Below, piece after piece: positions 48,283-57,439 of a stretch of DNA of 64,000 nt. This DNA is from Bartonella apihabitans (GTDB lineage Bacteria > Pseudomonadota > Alphaproteobacteria > Rhizobiales > Rhizobiaceae): contig NZ_CP132387.1 of assembly GCF_030758755.1 (NCBI RefSeq), positions 2,533,001 through 2,597,000 of the forward strand, given 5' to 3'. The translations under genes were made by a program, and so were the position numbers. A model generated the notes under the pieces. The model saw nothing but the letters and a program-made list of their open reading frames with translations, was not told the origin of the DNA and did not search any database. Positions within the stretch are counted from its first letter, which is position 1. Each line of letters begins with the position of its first letter.

Positions 48283-50705
48283 TTACCAGCGGTAACCAAT
48301 GCCGACTTTACCGGAAATTTCATCACGTTTACCGGCAACGCCTTTAACACCGGCATTGGCAACCCAGCCTTGCATTCCCTGATTTTGCTCATATTTGCCG
48401 CCAACTTCAAAGACGGCACTTGCACCGCTGAAGTCGGGCTTGTCAACGCGATAGCTGTCGAGTTTGCCTTCGATCTCGCCATCAAGCTCCTGTTCCCAGG
48501 CGGCACCTGCATAGAGCTTTGCTTCTTGCGTTATTTTATGGTCGACACGTGCTCCCAAATGTGTGCGCACCGAATTTGCGCTGTCGAAGCCTAAATGTTC
48601 GTCAGCTTTTGTTACAGTGGTAAAATCTTCAATTCGGGTCCACAACAAACGGCCGTTCAAAGTAAGTTTGTTGTCAGGCGAAATTTCGAGTTCTTTACCG
48701 CCGCCAATATGGAAGCCGTAATAGTTCGAGCTTTTATCATCGAAGCGGCCATTCACGATGTCGCCACTCTTGAAATCCCGTTTGACACGTCCACCGCGTC
48801 CCGACCCGTCGATAAACCAGCCATTGTCCCACGTCTGTTTCGCGTAAAGACCGGCACCCGTGTAGCTGAAGTCACCTTTTCCATGGATGCTTTGATGATA
48901 GGTGTCATAGTCGCCGTCTCCATGCTCGATAAAGACAGTCGCAAGAAGATTGCCTTGATCTTCATGGTAACGGATACCGGCGCCGCCCATCAAATGATAA
49001 CCGTCATTCTTGATATGGCTTCCGGTTTCTACTTTTTGTCTGAAACCGCTACCTTGTAAAAAAGCTACCCCTTCAACAGTTTCGCCAAATTTTTTGACAT
49101 CCATCGGCAAAACATAGTCGTCAATTGATGCAATCTGGTCAGCACCATAATTAAGTGCATTGAGTGCGGCAGCATTACTTTGGAAATAAGCATTGGCTTT
49201 GGCGCGGTTAATGGTTACCGCACCATGGTTGTCGGTATAGATGTTGCCTTTTCCGTCATCTTTTCCGATAAGGTCGGACTTATTGTTATCCCCATTATTA
49301 TTGCTGCCAGTTCCATTGCCGGCATTGTTTCCTGAATTGTTGTCACCGGTATTGTTCTGGTTGTTTCCGGAAGCGTCGCCTTTATCGGTTTCCTCGCCGT
49401 TATTTTCGGCGCCTTGTTTCCTTTGAGAGAAGCAACCAGATTTTCTCTCTCTGTGGCAATATCAAAGTTCCAATTTTTAGCGCCGTTCGAGACACTCGCT
49501 TCTGTGTTTTTAGAATTTCCAACAACATCGCCTTCAATCAATCTGATCTGATCACCCGGGCTCAACCGACGTAAATCGGTGCCGGCAAGTCTCAGCTCGA
49601 CTGCGGCATTATTGATTGCAACTTTGCCATTACCCGTCATCCTCAATAAGGAATCGCCATTTTGAACGTTTTCAGGGAGATAGAAAATTAATTTCGAATT
49701 TGGATCTAAAGTCAGATCGTTTGCAATCGAAAATTTTGCAGGATCTATAAAATCGCTACTGCTGATATTTTTGCTATCGGGATCGGTTATCTTATCTCCG
49801 ATTGTTAGTGACGAAATAGAATATCCGCCATTTCCGGTGATTGTTACTTTGCGGCCCATACCAATGGTTAGATTACCGAATGTCACACCCGTGTCACTTT
49901 TTGAGGGCCAAGATTGGGTGTTGTCAAGATTAAGTGTGAGATTACCGTTGCTCGCGTCTAGTTGACTGGTTTCAAACTTGAAATCTCCGTCTTGGCGCGT
50001 GAGATTGATAGAGACATCCTCACCGCCGACAATTACAGATCCCGCCAAGAATTCAATACCGCCGGCGTTATTTTTGTTCGGATCGTTGCTGCCTGCTTTT
50101 CCACTTGTAATACTCATACTTTTCGTAACCGTGATTTTTTTGTCGGAACCCCTTAGGTGCACGTACCCTCCTGATCCACCAGCTCCTACAGTTCCTGACG
50201 GGTCTTCTGGTGATAACGCAGGATTTCCTCCATCGCCGGCCTCAAGAATAATGTTTTCTATACTGATATCCTTCTCAATATTGGCCTCGACATTAGCTCC
50301 TTGGCCGCCTTGATTGTTTATGAATTGTTTACCTGACGCTATATCGCCAACGTTGAAGCCATTGAGCGCATTTTTCTGATCGTCAGTTAACGTGTTTTTT
50401 CCGGCTATCTTATCACTGCTGCTTGCGTCGTCTGCACCACCAGCACCACCAGCGCCACCATTCTCGCCGGAACCTTGACCACCATGACCGCGAATGTCAG
50501 GCTTTTCCGCGCTAATAAGAGCACCTGCACCATAGCCGCCATTTCCGGTTAGCGACCCACCACCGCCGCCACCACCGGACAGATAAATCGATTGTGCCAT
50601 AACCGGTTGAATAGCCATCAGGGAAAAAATGCTAATTCCCAAACTTCCTGCGAGTGCCGTGGCTCCCAACCAATTGGAACGAAATTTTCGACTTAAGCAG
50701 TACAT
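48283..50705 (-). CDS. autotransporter with glycine-rich passenger, frame broken in the linker
   Basis: About 807 residues after repair. A long signal peptide with a basic front ('CLSRKFRSNWLG') and core ending at 'PVMAQS' is followed by a Gly-rich stretch and a beta-helix-like passenger. Next come an Asn/Gly/Asp-rich linker and a ~270-residue C-terminal barrel ('GSGFRQKVETGSH' to the terminal 'GKVGIGYRW'; the final aromatic residue suits BAM recognition). The frame is shifted near 49413: one A missing from an AAA run turns the linker into a non-homologous tail with an early stop. The ATG at 50705 has GAGG nine bases ahead. Bartonella carries several such surface proteins; the ligand is unknown. 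Confidence 0.87.
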
Positions 50706-50888
50706 GAGAAATGACCTCAGAATGAATAAAATTGGGTACAATTCTCTTTTTCAAGTCTAAACAAAAGGTTGCAATCGCGGTTCGTTAACACGTAAACGGG
50801 AGAAAACTTGAAATCATGGTTAATGAACATCTTAATAATCTGTTAAGAGGAGCATTATATCTTTACCAATTAAAAAGAGGTATTGATC

Positions 50889-51476
50889 ATGAAGCGCATA
50901 GTGTTTCTCGTGGCGCTTGTAGCGGTGCTGGCCGGTTGTGCATCAAAGGCCCCCACACATACAAATAATGTTTGCGCCGTCTTTGACCAAAAGGATGGTT
51001 TCTTCAATAACTGGGAGAAATCGGCCAAGAAAGCTGAAAGCCGTTATGGCATTCCGATGCCGATTATCATGGCAACGATGAATACCGAATCGGGCTATAA
51101 GCATAATGCACGTCCTCCCAGAAAAAAATTGTTCGGATTTATTCCATGGAAACGTCGTTCTTCCGCCTATGGTTATTCGCAGGCTCTTGACGGGACTTGG
51201 GAACACTATATCCGTGCGACAGGCAATCGTGGAGCAAAGCGTACCAATTTCGCCGATGCTGCGGATTTTATTGGCTGGTATCATAGTCAAAGCGTAAGGC
51301 TGAATGGCATCAATCCGAATAATGCCTATGCTCTTTATCTTAATTATTATATGGGCCATAGCGCTTATGCCCGTACCGGCGGAAGAGCAAGCAGTGCTAT
51401 TTTGTCAGCCGCCGAAAGAACAGACCAGATGGCACGCCGTTATGACCAGCAGTTGCGCCGTTGCGGACGCCGCTAG
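50889..51476 (+). CDS. lipoprotein with lytic-transglycosylase-like domain
   Basis: A 195-residue lipoprotein: the signal has lipobox 'LAGC' with the lipidated Cys near residue 18. 'WEKSAKKAESRYGIPMPIIMATMNTESGYKHNARPP' looks like a goose-type SLT domain with the catalytic Glu in 'NTESGY', and 'AYGYSQALDGTWEHYI' is the following substrate-groove part. It may cleave peptidoglycan strands in the periplasm. The C-terminus is Arg-rich. It is followed by a terminator. Confidence 0.82.
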   Translation: MKRIVFLVALVAVLAGCASKAPTHTNNVCAVFDQKDGFFNNWEKSAKKAESRYGIPMPIIMATMNTESGYKHNARPPRKKLFGFIPWKRRSSAYGYSQALDGTWEHYIRATGNRGAKRTNFADAADFIGWYHSQSVRLNGINPNNAYALYLNYYMGHSAYARTGGRASSAILSAAERTDQMARRYDQQLRRCGRR

Positions 51477-51530
51477 ATAAGAAGTGCTGTTATTTGTAAA
51501 AACAGAATTTGGTTTATTGATATAGAATCG

Positions 51531-51563
51531 GGCGCATGAACAAACAGGATCATGCGCCTTTTC
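51531..51563 (+). terminator. intrinsic terminator after the lipoprotein gene
   Basis: GGCGCATGA and TCATGCGCC form a perfect 9-bp stem with a ten-base loop, then TTTTC. It lies ~55 bases past the stop. Confidence 0.8.
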
Positions 51564-51596
51564 TATATGCTTGACGGGAGAAAAACTTTCCCGGAA

Positions 51597-52214
51597 TCAT
51601 TTATATTTTTTCATTTCAAGTTTATGACGGGCGAGAGCTGCATTGCGATATGTATCAAGCTCGTTGATCAATTTATCCCGATTGGTTTCAAGACGGAAAT
51701 TGAAACCGGAAATCATCAATTTCTTTTTTGCCTTGTCGTAATAGGAGCCGCCACGGCATTTTGCATTTTCTTCAGGTAAAAATTTGTCGTCGATAACAAA
51801 TTCCATGCCGACAGCGATATTCATCGAATTGCTTTTTGAGGAATTGATCTGGAAATCTGTTATTCCGCGCCATGGCACAGGTGTTTTGAATACTGTGGTT
51901 TCCAATCCTTCCGGCGCCAATACCATATAAGGGATACGGCGACGCATCATCGTGCGGATCAGAATGACAAATAACAAAAGCGCCAAGGCACCAAGAATGA
52001 CTGTTGTCATCATTTTTCCTATTTGAAAATTCTGATAGGCAGTGCCAACGAGCGCAATTCCCAATACCAGAAAGGCAAGAGGGATAAATACCCCACCTTC
52101 CCAAACTGTAATTCGGCCATTTGCCTCGTTGATGATAGATTTAAGGCTTTTTTCATCATTGGGAAGTTTGACATCACTGATAAGATGGGTTTCTTCGAGT
52201 TTTTTGTCGGCCAA
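51597..52214 (-). CDS. unrecognised two-TM membrane protein
   Basis: A 205-residue protein with two adjacent membrane segments at about residues 42-60 and 68-86, then a soluble domain starting 'RRIPYMVLAPEGLETTVFKTPVPWRGITDF'. This last pattern resembles PH-like (STM3941-type) domains of small bacterial membrane proteins, but I am not certain. The start is a TTG at 52214, chosen because GGGAG lies six bases upstream and there is no ATG before the first membrane segment. Confidence 0.65.
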   Translation of the reverse strand: MADKKLEETHLISDVKLPNDEKSLKSIINEANGRITVWEGGVFIPLAFLVLGIALVGTAYQNFQIGKMMTTVILGALALLLFVILIRTMMRRRIPYMVLAPEGLETTVFKTPVPWRGITDFQINSSKSNSMNIAVGMEFVIDDKFLPEENAKCRGGSYYDKAKKKLMISGFNFRLETNRDKLINELDTYRNAALARHKLEMKKYK

Positions 52215-52701
52215 TTTTTTCTCCCAATTTTTAAAGCTGGAATCTGCGCCATAATTTTCGATTTTAAAACGACGTGTCAGCCATTATTTCCGGACAATCA
52301 TAAAATAGTTATAAGGCGGTCTCTTCATATTTACTATGATTTTGTTATAGGCACGGGTGCAATTTTAAAAAAACGCCACCGTCATTTTTATTGCGAACGG
52401 AGACAAATAGTAACAATTGACGATAGGATCACTATATAAAGCGGAAAAGTGTTTTACGTCTTTGCCATTCTTGGGCGTTATGGTGAAACACAACCCGATC
52501 GGTCCAAGGCAAGCGGCTTAACCCGCTTAACAAGGTTTTTTAAAAGGGGTGTTTTTTTAACAGGCGCGGCCGTTTTATACGGTTAGCGGTTCACTACTTT
52601 TTATAGTGGAAGAGATTGCAATGGACAAAATTTGACTTATCTGTCAATCCTCGTTTCCGAACTGCGATTCTTTATATAATTTGGCTTCGTGAGACTGTTT
52701 T
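52215..52701. other. intergenic region without a credible gene
   Basis: About 490 bases, divergent promoter space for the two-TM gene and the DMT transporter. I see no clear repeats, hairpins or small genes. Confidence 0.35.
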
Positions 52702-53622
52702 ATGAACTGGTTTAAAGCGGTAAAAATGTCTGATCACATTGTCCTCATCGGCATGTTGTTAATGCTGCTGGGTGACTTCATGTTTGCAGCAAATGACGCC
52801 ATGGGTAAATGGCTGGTTGCGACTTTTTCTGTTGGTCAGGTTTTGATGTTGCGTTCGATTGGTGCATTTCTCGTTCTGGGGCCGATGCTTACCACTGTGA
52901 CGACACAAAATTTGTTCAAGCCTAAAAAACCGTTTCTTATTTTGCTGCGGGTGATTTTCGCTACAATGGATACGGGGCTGTTTTATGCGGCTGTCGCTTA
53001 TTTGCCTCTTGCAGATGTCGTGACATTTTATATGGCAGGGCCAATCTATGTCGCTGCCGTTTCGCACTTTTTCCTGAATGAACGTATTGGTTGGCGTCGC
53101 TGGCTTGCAATCTTTGTGGGCTTTATCGGCGTTATCATTGCGCTTCGTCCTTCATCAGCTATGCTTTCATGGCCATCGATCTTTGCACTTCTCGGCAGTT
53201 TCGGCTTTTCAATGGTTATCGTTTTGAGCCGTGTTTTAAAAGACGTTACCGATACTGTCCTTGTTACCTGGCAAACAATAGGTGCACTTCTTGTCGGACT
53301 GGTTTTGACAATCAATCATTGGGTCGAACCGACAATGTTGGAGTGGGGCGCTATGGCGCTTTTGGGCATTGTGTCTTGCTGTGGCCATCTTTTAATCGCC
53401 CGTTCATTAAAACTTTCCCCTGCGTCGGTTCTTGCTCCGTTGCAATATACACTTCTGCTTTGGGGGATTATTTTCGGGATTGTGTTTTTCAATAATTATC
53501 CAGATCGCTACATTATTATCGGGGCGGCGATCATTATTTTTGCGGGACTTTTTATTTTCCACCGCAAACAGGTGGTCGACCACAAAATCCCCAAAGAGGA
53601 TATTGCCAGAATCAAACAGTGA
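52702..53622 (+). CDS. EamA/DMT-superfamily transporter
   Basis: A 306-residue inner-membrane protein with about ten membrane segments and two EamA repeats. Repeat one includes 'DAMGKWLVATFSVGQVLMLRSIGAFL' and 'AVAYLPLADVVTFYMAGPIYVAAVSHFFLNERIGWRRW'; repeat two ends in 'APLQYTLLLWGIIFGIVFFNNYPD'. Such carriers export or import metabolites or amino acids; the substrate is unknown. Confidence 0.9.
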   Translation: MNWFKAVKMSDHIVLIGMLLMLLGDFMFAANDAMGKWLVATFSVGQVLMLRSIGAFLVLGPMLTTVTTQNLFKPKKPFLILLRVIFATMDTGLFYAAVAYLPLADVVTFYMAGPIYVAAVSHFFLNERIGWRRWLAIFVGFIGVIIALRPSSAMLSWPSIFALLGSFGFSMVIVLSRVLKDVTDTVLVTWQTIGALLVGLVLTINHWVEPTMLEWGAMALLGIVSCCGHLLIARSLKLSPASVLAPLQYTLLLWGIIFGIVFFNNYPDRYIIIGAAIIIFAGLFIFHRKQVVDHKIPKEDIARIKQ

Positions 53623-53802
53623 AACGCATGTTATTTGTTTTAAAAAAGTGGTCTTTGCCGGAACATTACTAAGATTTAATTGAAGTTCAGATTAAAGGCT
53701 CTTTTTTTATCGAAATTTTGCCTTATTATAAGTTCAGTTAGTTACTTGAACAAACATGTCACAAGGACATGTTTTTTATTCTTTTGTAAAGGGAGTATTA
53801 AA

Positions 53803-54381
53803 GTGAAAAAAATACTGCTTGCGTCAGTGTTTGCTTCGTCAATGCTTGCACCGGCTTTTATTTCTTCTGCCCTGGCTGCTCCAACACCGCCGCCAGCCCA
53901 TGGCGAACATCAGCCAAAGCCTCCTCATCACAAGGGGCCGGAAGCCGAAGAGACCAAAGGGGCCGAGAGGCCGGAACATTTCAAAGGGCCACATGCAGGA
54001 ATGCACATGGCCGAGAAACTTTCGGCAATGGAAACAGCTTTAGGAATTCGTACGAACCAGTTGGATGCCTGGCGTAAATATACGTCCAGTCTTGTCGATT
54101 TGGTTGATGTAACTCCGCCGCCGCCGCCAGCTCCCGATGCAAAACCTGCTCCCGATGCTGTGAAACCTATTTTTGGTGAACCCATTGCCGATAGAGCCAT
54201 TGATCGCGCGGAAAAAGCCAAAAAATTCAAGACAGCAGCCGAAGAACTACGCAAAGTATTGGACGCTGATCAATTGAGCAAGTTGGAACGCTATGCGTTG
54301 CCACATCCGGGACCGAAAAACGGGCCTGAAGGTCCGAAAGGTCCAGATGCTCCGGAACCTCCGGCAGAACCACATCCGTAA
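53803..54381 (+). CDS. periplasmic Spy/LTXXQ-like protein, proline-rich
   Basis: A 192-residue exported protein. The signal peptide is 'KKILLASVFASSMLAPAFISSALAA'. Two Pro/His/Lys-rich regions flank a helical core 'MAEKLSAMETALGIRTNQLDAWRKYTSSLVDL', and a second helix 'FKTAAEELRKVLDADQLSKLERYA' resembles the LTxxQ repeats of Spy/CpxP periplasmic chaperones. Function by homology would be envelope-stress chaperoning; the resemblance is moderate. It starts with GTG; AAAGGGAG lies about seven bases upstream. The terminator follows directly. Confidence 0.72.
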   Translation: MKKILLASVFASSMLAPAFISSALAAPTPPPAHGEHQPKPPHHKGPEAEETKGAERPEHFKGPHAGMHMAEKLSAMETALGIRTNQLDAWRKYTSSLVDLVDVTPPPPPAPDAKPAPDAVKPIFGEPIADRAIDRAEKAKKFKTAAEELRKVLDADQLSKLERYALPHPGPKNGPEGPKGPDAPEPPAEPHP

Positions 54382-54441
54382 GCGGTATGTATGACATCGC
54401 TGAATTTCAGTGATAAAACTTGATTAAAGCACTAAATTGAC

Positions 54442-54467
54442 GCCCGGTCGAAAGACCGGGCTTTTTT
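54442..54467 (+). terminator. intrinsic terminator after the Spy-like gene
   Basis: GCCCGGTC, GAAA tetraloop, GACCGGGC and six Ts: a strong Rho-independent terminator. Confidence 0.92.
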
Positions 54468-54635
54468 ATCCAAAAATGCGTTTTTATGATCAAAATAGCT
54501 GCGACTTCACAGATATGTAATAATTTATTAAACTATTTCAGTTTCTGCGCTTAATACCCTATATTTGCATCGGAACTTCGTTCTGGAACTTTTTGGTTGC
54601 GAGCGAGTTAAGCGTTTTAGGAAGGAACGTGAAAG

Positions 54636-55226
54636 ATGAAATATCAAAGAACACTTTTAACATCTCTGGCCTTTGCGGCCACAGCATTATTGTCTCTACA
54701 AACACAAGCCGGTGCAACCGGTTTGGTTTCAGGCACTCTCACTTGCGATAGCAAGGGCGGAATCGGGCAATTTGTAAGTTCTTCAAAAGAACTCAATTGC
54801 GAGTTTATTCCGATAAGCGGACATTCGATCAATGATCATTACGTCGGTCGTATCGAAAATTATGGTCTTGATCTGGGTGTAACGGGACGCACAAAAATGA
54901 CATGGTGGGTTCTTGCAACCTCCCCCAATGCTCATTCAAACGGTTCTCTTGCCGGTAATTATGGTGGTGTTGGTTCCAGCATCAGTCTTGCAGCCGGCGC
55001 TGGCAGTCAGCTTCTCGGATTTGGTCCGGCAAACGGACTTACACTTCAACCATTGAGCGTTGATGCCCATGAAGGCTTGAACCTTGCTCTTGGTGTGTCC
55101 AAGATGTCTTTGGCGCCAGCCTATACACAACAACATGTTGTCTACCATCATAAAAAGGCGGTAGTCCATCATAAGAAAGTTAATGCCCATCACAAAAAAG
55201 CCGTTTCTCATCATAAAAAGCACTAA
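54636..55226 (+). CDS. DUF992 family exported protein with His/Lys-rich tail
   Basis: A 196-residue secreted protein. After the signal peptide (cleavage near 'AGATG') comes the DUF992 domain: 'VSGTLTCDSKGGIGQFVSSSKELNCEF', 'YVGRIENYGLDLGVT' and 'WWVLA'. Two Cys may form a disulfide. The last ~35 residues hold four to five repeats of HHKK/HHKKAV, a possible metal- or polyanion-binding tail not general to the family. The function of DUF992 is unknown. Confidence 0.85.
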   Translation: MKYQRTLLTSLAFAATALLSLQTQAGATGLVSGTLTCDSKGGIGQFVSSSKELNCEFIPISGHSINDHYVGRIENYGLDLGVTGRTKMTWWVLATSPNAHSNGSLAGNYGGVGSSISLAAGAGSQLLGFGPANGLTLQPLSVDAHEGLNLALGVSKMSLAPAYTQQHVVYHHKKAVVHHKKVNAHHKKAVSHHKKH

Positions 55227-55360
55227 AAAAGTACTGTTATAAAGAAGCTCCTGTTCATTTGTTATTGAACTGGCAGACGGTAAAATTTGATCATCGACAA
55301 AGAAAAGAGTTGTTAATGATCACATATTTATAGGGCTAAAATTCGCCTATTGATTTCCAA

Positions 55361-55389
55361 GCGGCCGGTAAAACTACCGGCCGCTTTTT
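55361..55389 (+). terminator. intrinsic terminator after the DUF992 gene
   Basis: GCGGCCGGTA, AAAC loop, TACCGGCCGC and five Ts, about 135 bases after the stop. Confidence 0.9.
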
Positions 55390-55457
55390 CATGTCTCCAC
55401 CTTCGCGCAAGTTTGGTCGTTTAAAAAGACATTATAGACGTCGCGAGGTGAATTGAA

Positions 55458-55826
55458 ATGGTCAAACTTGATATCTATGATAATGATAATTTTGGTCATC
55501 CGGTCATTTATGATGATCCGGATCAGGAAAATGGCCGCCGTGACAAAAAAGAAAACGTTATTTGCCTGACCGCACTCTTCGTTTGTGTTCCGCTCTTTAT
55601 TATTGCAGGGCTATATGGTTTGTCGGATTTTATTGTTTATGTAAAAACCGGTGTCGGACATCTGACAACCTTGGCAGAAATGTTTATGCTTTCGCAAGGC
55701 ACGGTTAGCGAGACAAGCTGGCTCGGTGAAATTCTGAATTCTCTACCTGTTTGTATTGTATTCTTTCTGCTCGGTATTTTTGTACCGTTTGCTATTCTGG
55801 AAGTCTTTTTCAAACTGGAAAAATGA
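55458..55826 (+). CDS. unrecognised small membrane protein
   Basis: A 122-residue protein with an acidic N-terminus ('DIYDNDNFGHPVIYDDPDQ') and two membrane segments at about residues 34-54 and 95-115. I do not recognise it. The ATG at 55458 follows GCGAGGTGAATTG, a fair ribosome site. It converges on the COG3904-like gene, with eight bases between the stops. Confidence 0.6.
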   Translation: MVKLDIYDNDNFGHPVIYDDPDQENGRRDKKENVICLTALFVCVPLFIIAGLYGLSDFIVYVKTGVGHLTTLAEMFMLSQGTVSETSWLGEILNSLPVCIVFFLLGIFVPFAILEVFFKLEK

Positions 55827-55834
55827 AAGTCTGA

Positions 55835-57144
55835 TTAGCGCGATGAAGAAGGACAGTTGGCCATAACAAATCGTGCAGCTTGTTTAAGACCCGGCATATC
55901 GGAAAACTCGACATTGGCAATTCCATCCAGAGTTTCAGGAACATTTTCGCCTTTTAGATAAGGTACGTCGACATGCCAGTCTTGCAATGACGTTTTAGGG
56001 AGCTCGATCGTATAGACAACACGCCCTTCCGAAAGGTTCATCTGCATCTGGCCAATAGCAACAGGCATTCCCCAAATTTTAAAAGTCGAGACAGCCTGCT
56101 GGTAATTCTGGAAGTTTTCAGCAGTAAACCGCGTTGGCCCGCTTATTTCCAGAAATGTTGTCTTATGGCTATCACAATAAAGCCGCGCTGATGTTTTTTT
56201 ATCATTGCTGATTGCTATTGCAACGAGCGCATCTTCTGTCGGAGCGAGTTGCCATTTTCCGATAACATCGGGAGAAAAATCGATGTTATAAATCCGGATT
56301 TCCTCGGCAGAAAAAACATGGGAATTGGCATTATCCCAGTTTAAAAAGGCAATGAGGGGATCAAACCCCATCTCTTGTGAATAATCCGCTATATAAGCAA
56401 TATCGGCCAGTTGTTGTTGACGTACACTGACCTCTTGACCGGAACTTGTTCCGGCCCGTCGAGTGGCGGGCGGTAGGTTCGCAATTCCAGTTTTCCATTT
56501 CCGACATTACGCGCGTGTCCTCCCAGAAAAGCCCATAGACAGGCTTCCCGACATATTCCTTCGATTCGTTCGGGGATGCTTTTAATGGTGTTAGCCGCTA
56601 AACCGGAATTATTGTTTTCATCTCCCTCTTTTTCGGAATTTTGATCGGGAGATTTTTCGGAATTCTGGTTTTCGTCCTTTATAATATTGACCGGTTTATC
56701 AATTGTCTCGGCAACAGTTGTATCGAAATTGTGTTTTCTGATTTCCCTTCCCAAGGCAATTGCAGCAAGAATATCTCCTCCATCCGAGTGAAATGAAACC
56801 AACAATCCGTTTTTTGTCGAGAGCGGGTCATCAAGCTTGTTTTCTTCGAGAAAATGGGTGAATTGGGATGGCGTATCGGAAACGATATTACCTTCTGCAC
56901 TGATCCATTTGCATGTGGGGCACTGACCGTCATCGACTTTTCGAAGTGTAAAGACCATCGGCTTGGCCGACGGTTCGCTCATTGTGTTTTTTGTTGGCGA
57001 AAGATTTCCGGACGCCTGATTATTTTCAACGGTTGTTGATCCGGACGGAGCATCGGTTGCCTTGTCGTTATTTTGCTCCTCCTGACCAAAGGCGAGAGAG
57101 CACAAAGTAAGACACATAAAAACCGCAGCCACGACAGGTTTCAT
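55835..57144 (-). CDS. COG3904-like periplasmic protein (ClpP/crotonase fold), frame broken
   Basis: About 436 residues after repair. The signal peptide is 'KPVVAAVFMCLTLCSLAFG'; a low-complexity Asn/Ser region follows. The fold is suggested by 'LLVSFHSDGGDILAAIALGREIRKHNFDTTV' and 'CREACLWAFLGGHAR'. In related proteins the second motif usually has a Ser before the second Cys (CxSAC); here it is Glu, so a serine nucleophile may be missing. The first part ends after 'DGPEQVPVKRS'. Adding one C to the GGCCC tract at 56453 restores 'DGPGTSSGQEVSVRQQQLADIAYIAD' joined to 'MGFDPLIAFLNW'. The ATG at 57144 follows GGAG. Confidence 0.68.
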
Positions 57145-57355
57145 AAATACCACTCCACCCGGAAATATTAATTTTCGGTTAATTTGTACCACTGGTACCG
57201 GTGTTCTGCAATGTGTCGGGCACATGAGTCGTGTGGATTGGGCTTTGATAGACAAAAATGCGGTCAAATTTAAAAATATACATAGTTTTGCCTGAAAATT
57301 TGTGCCTTAAACGGTCAATTTCGGGAAATATCTCTATCGTGGAGACGGAATAGAC

Positions 57356-57439
57356 ATGACTTTGGCAATCGATAAATTAGAAAAATCAACAGGATTGGAT
57401 GTTGAAATACTTCGGCAATTGTTTCTGGGTGCATCCTGA
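57356..57439 (+). CDS. possible 27-residue small protein
   Basis: An open frame ATG-TGA coding for a short amphipathic peptide (MTLAIDKLEKSTGLDVEILR..., ending LFLGAS). A GGAG motif lies ~11 bases upstream. It is situated between two minus-strand genes. The composition is protein-like, but the length allows chance. Confidence 0.2.
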   Translation: MTLAIDKLEKSTGLDVEILRQLFLGAS

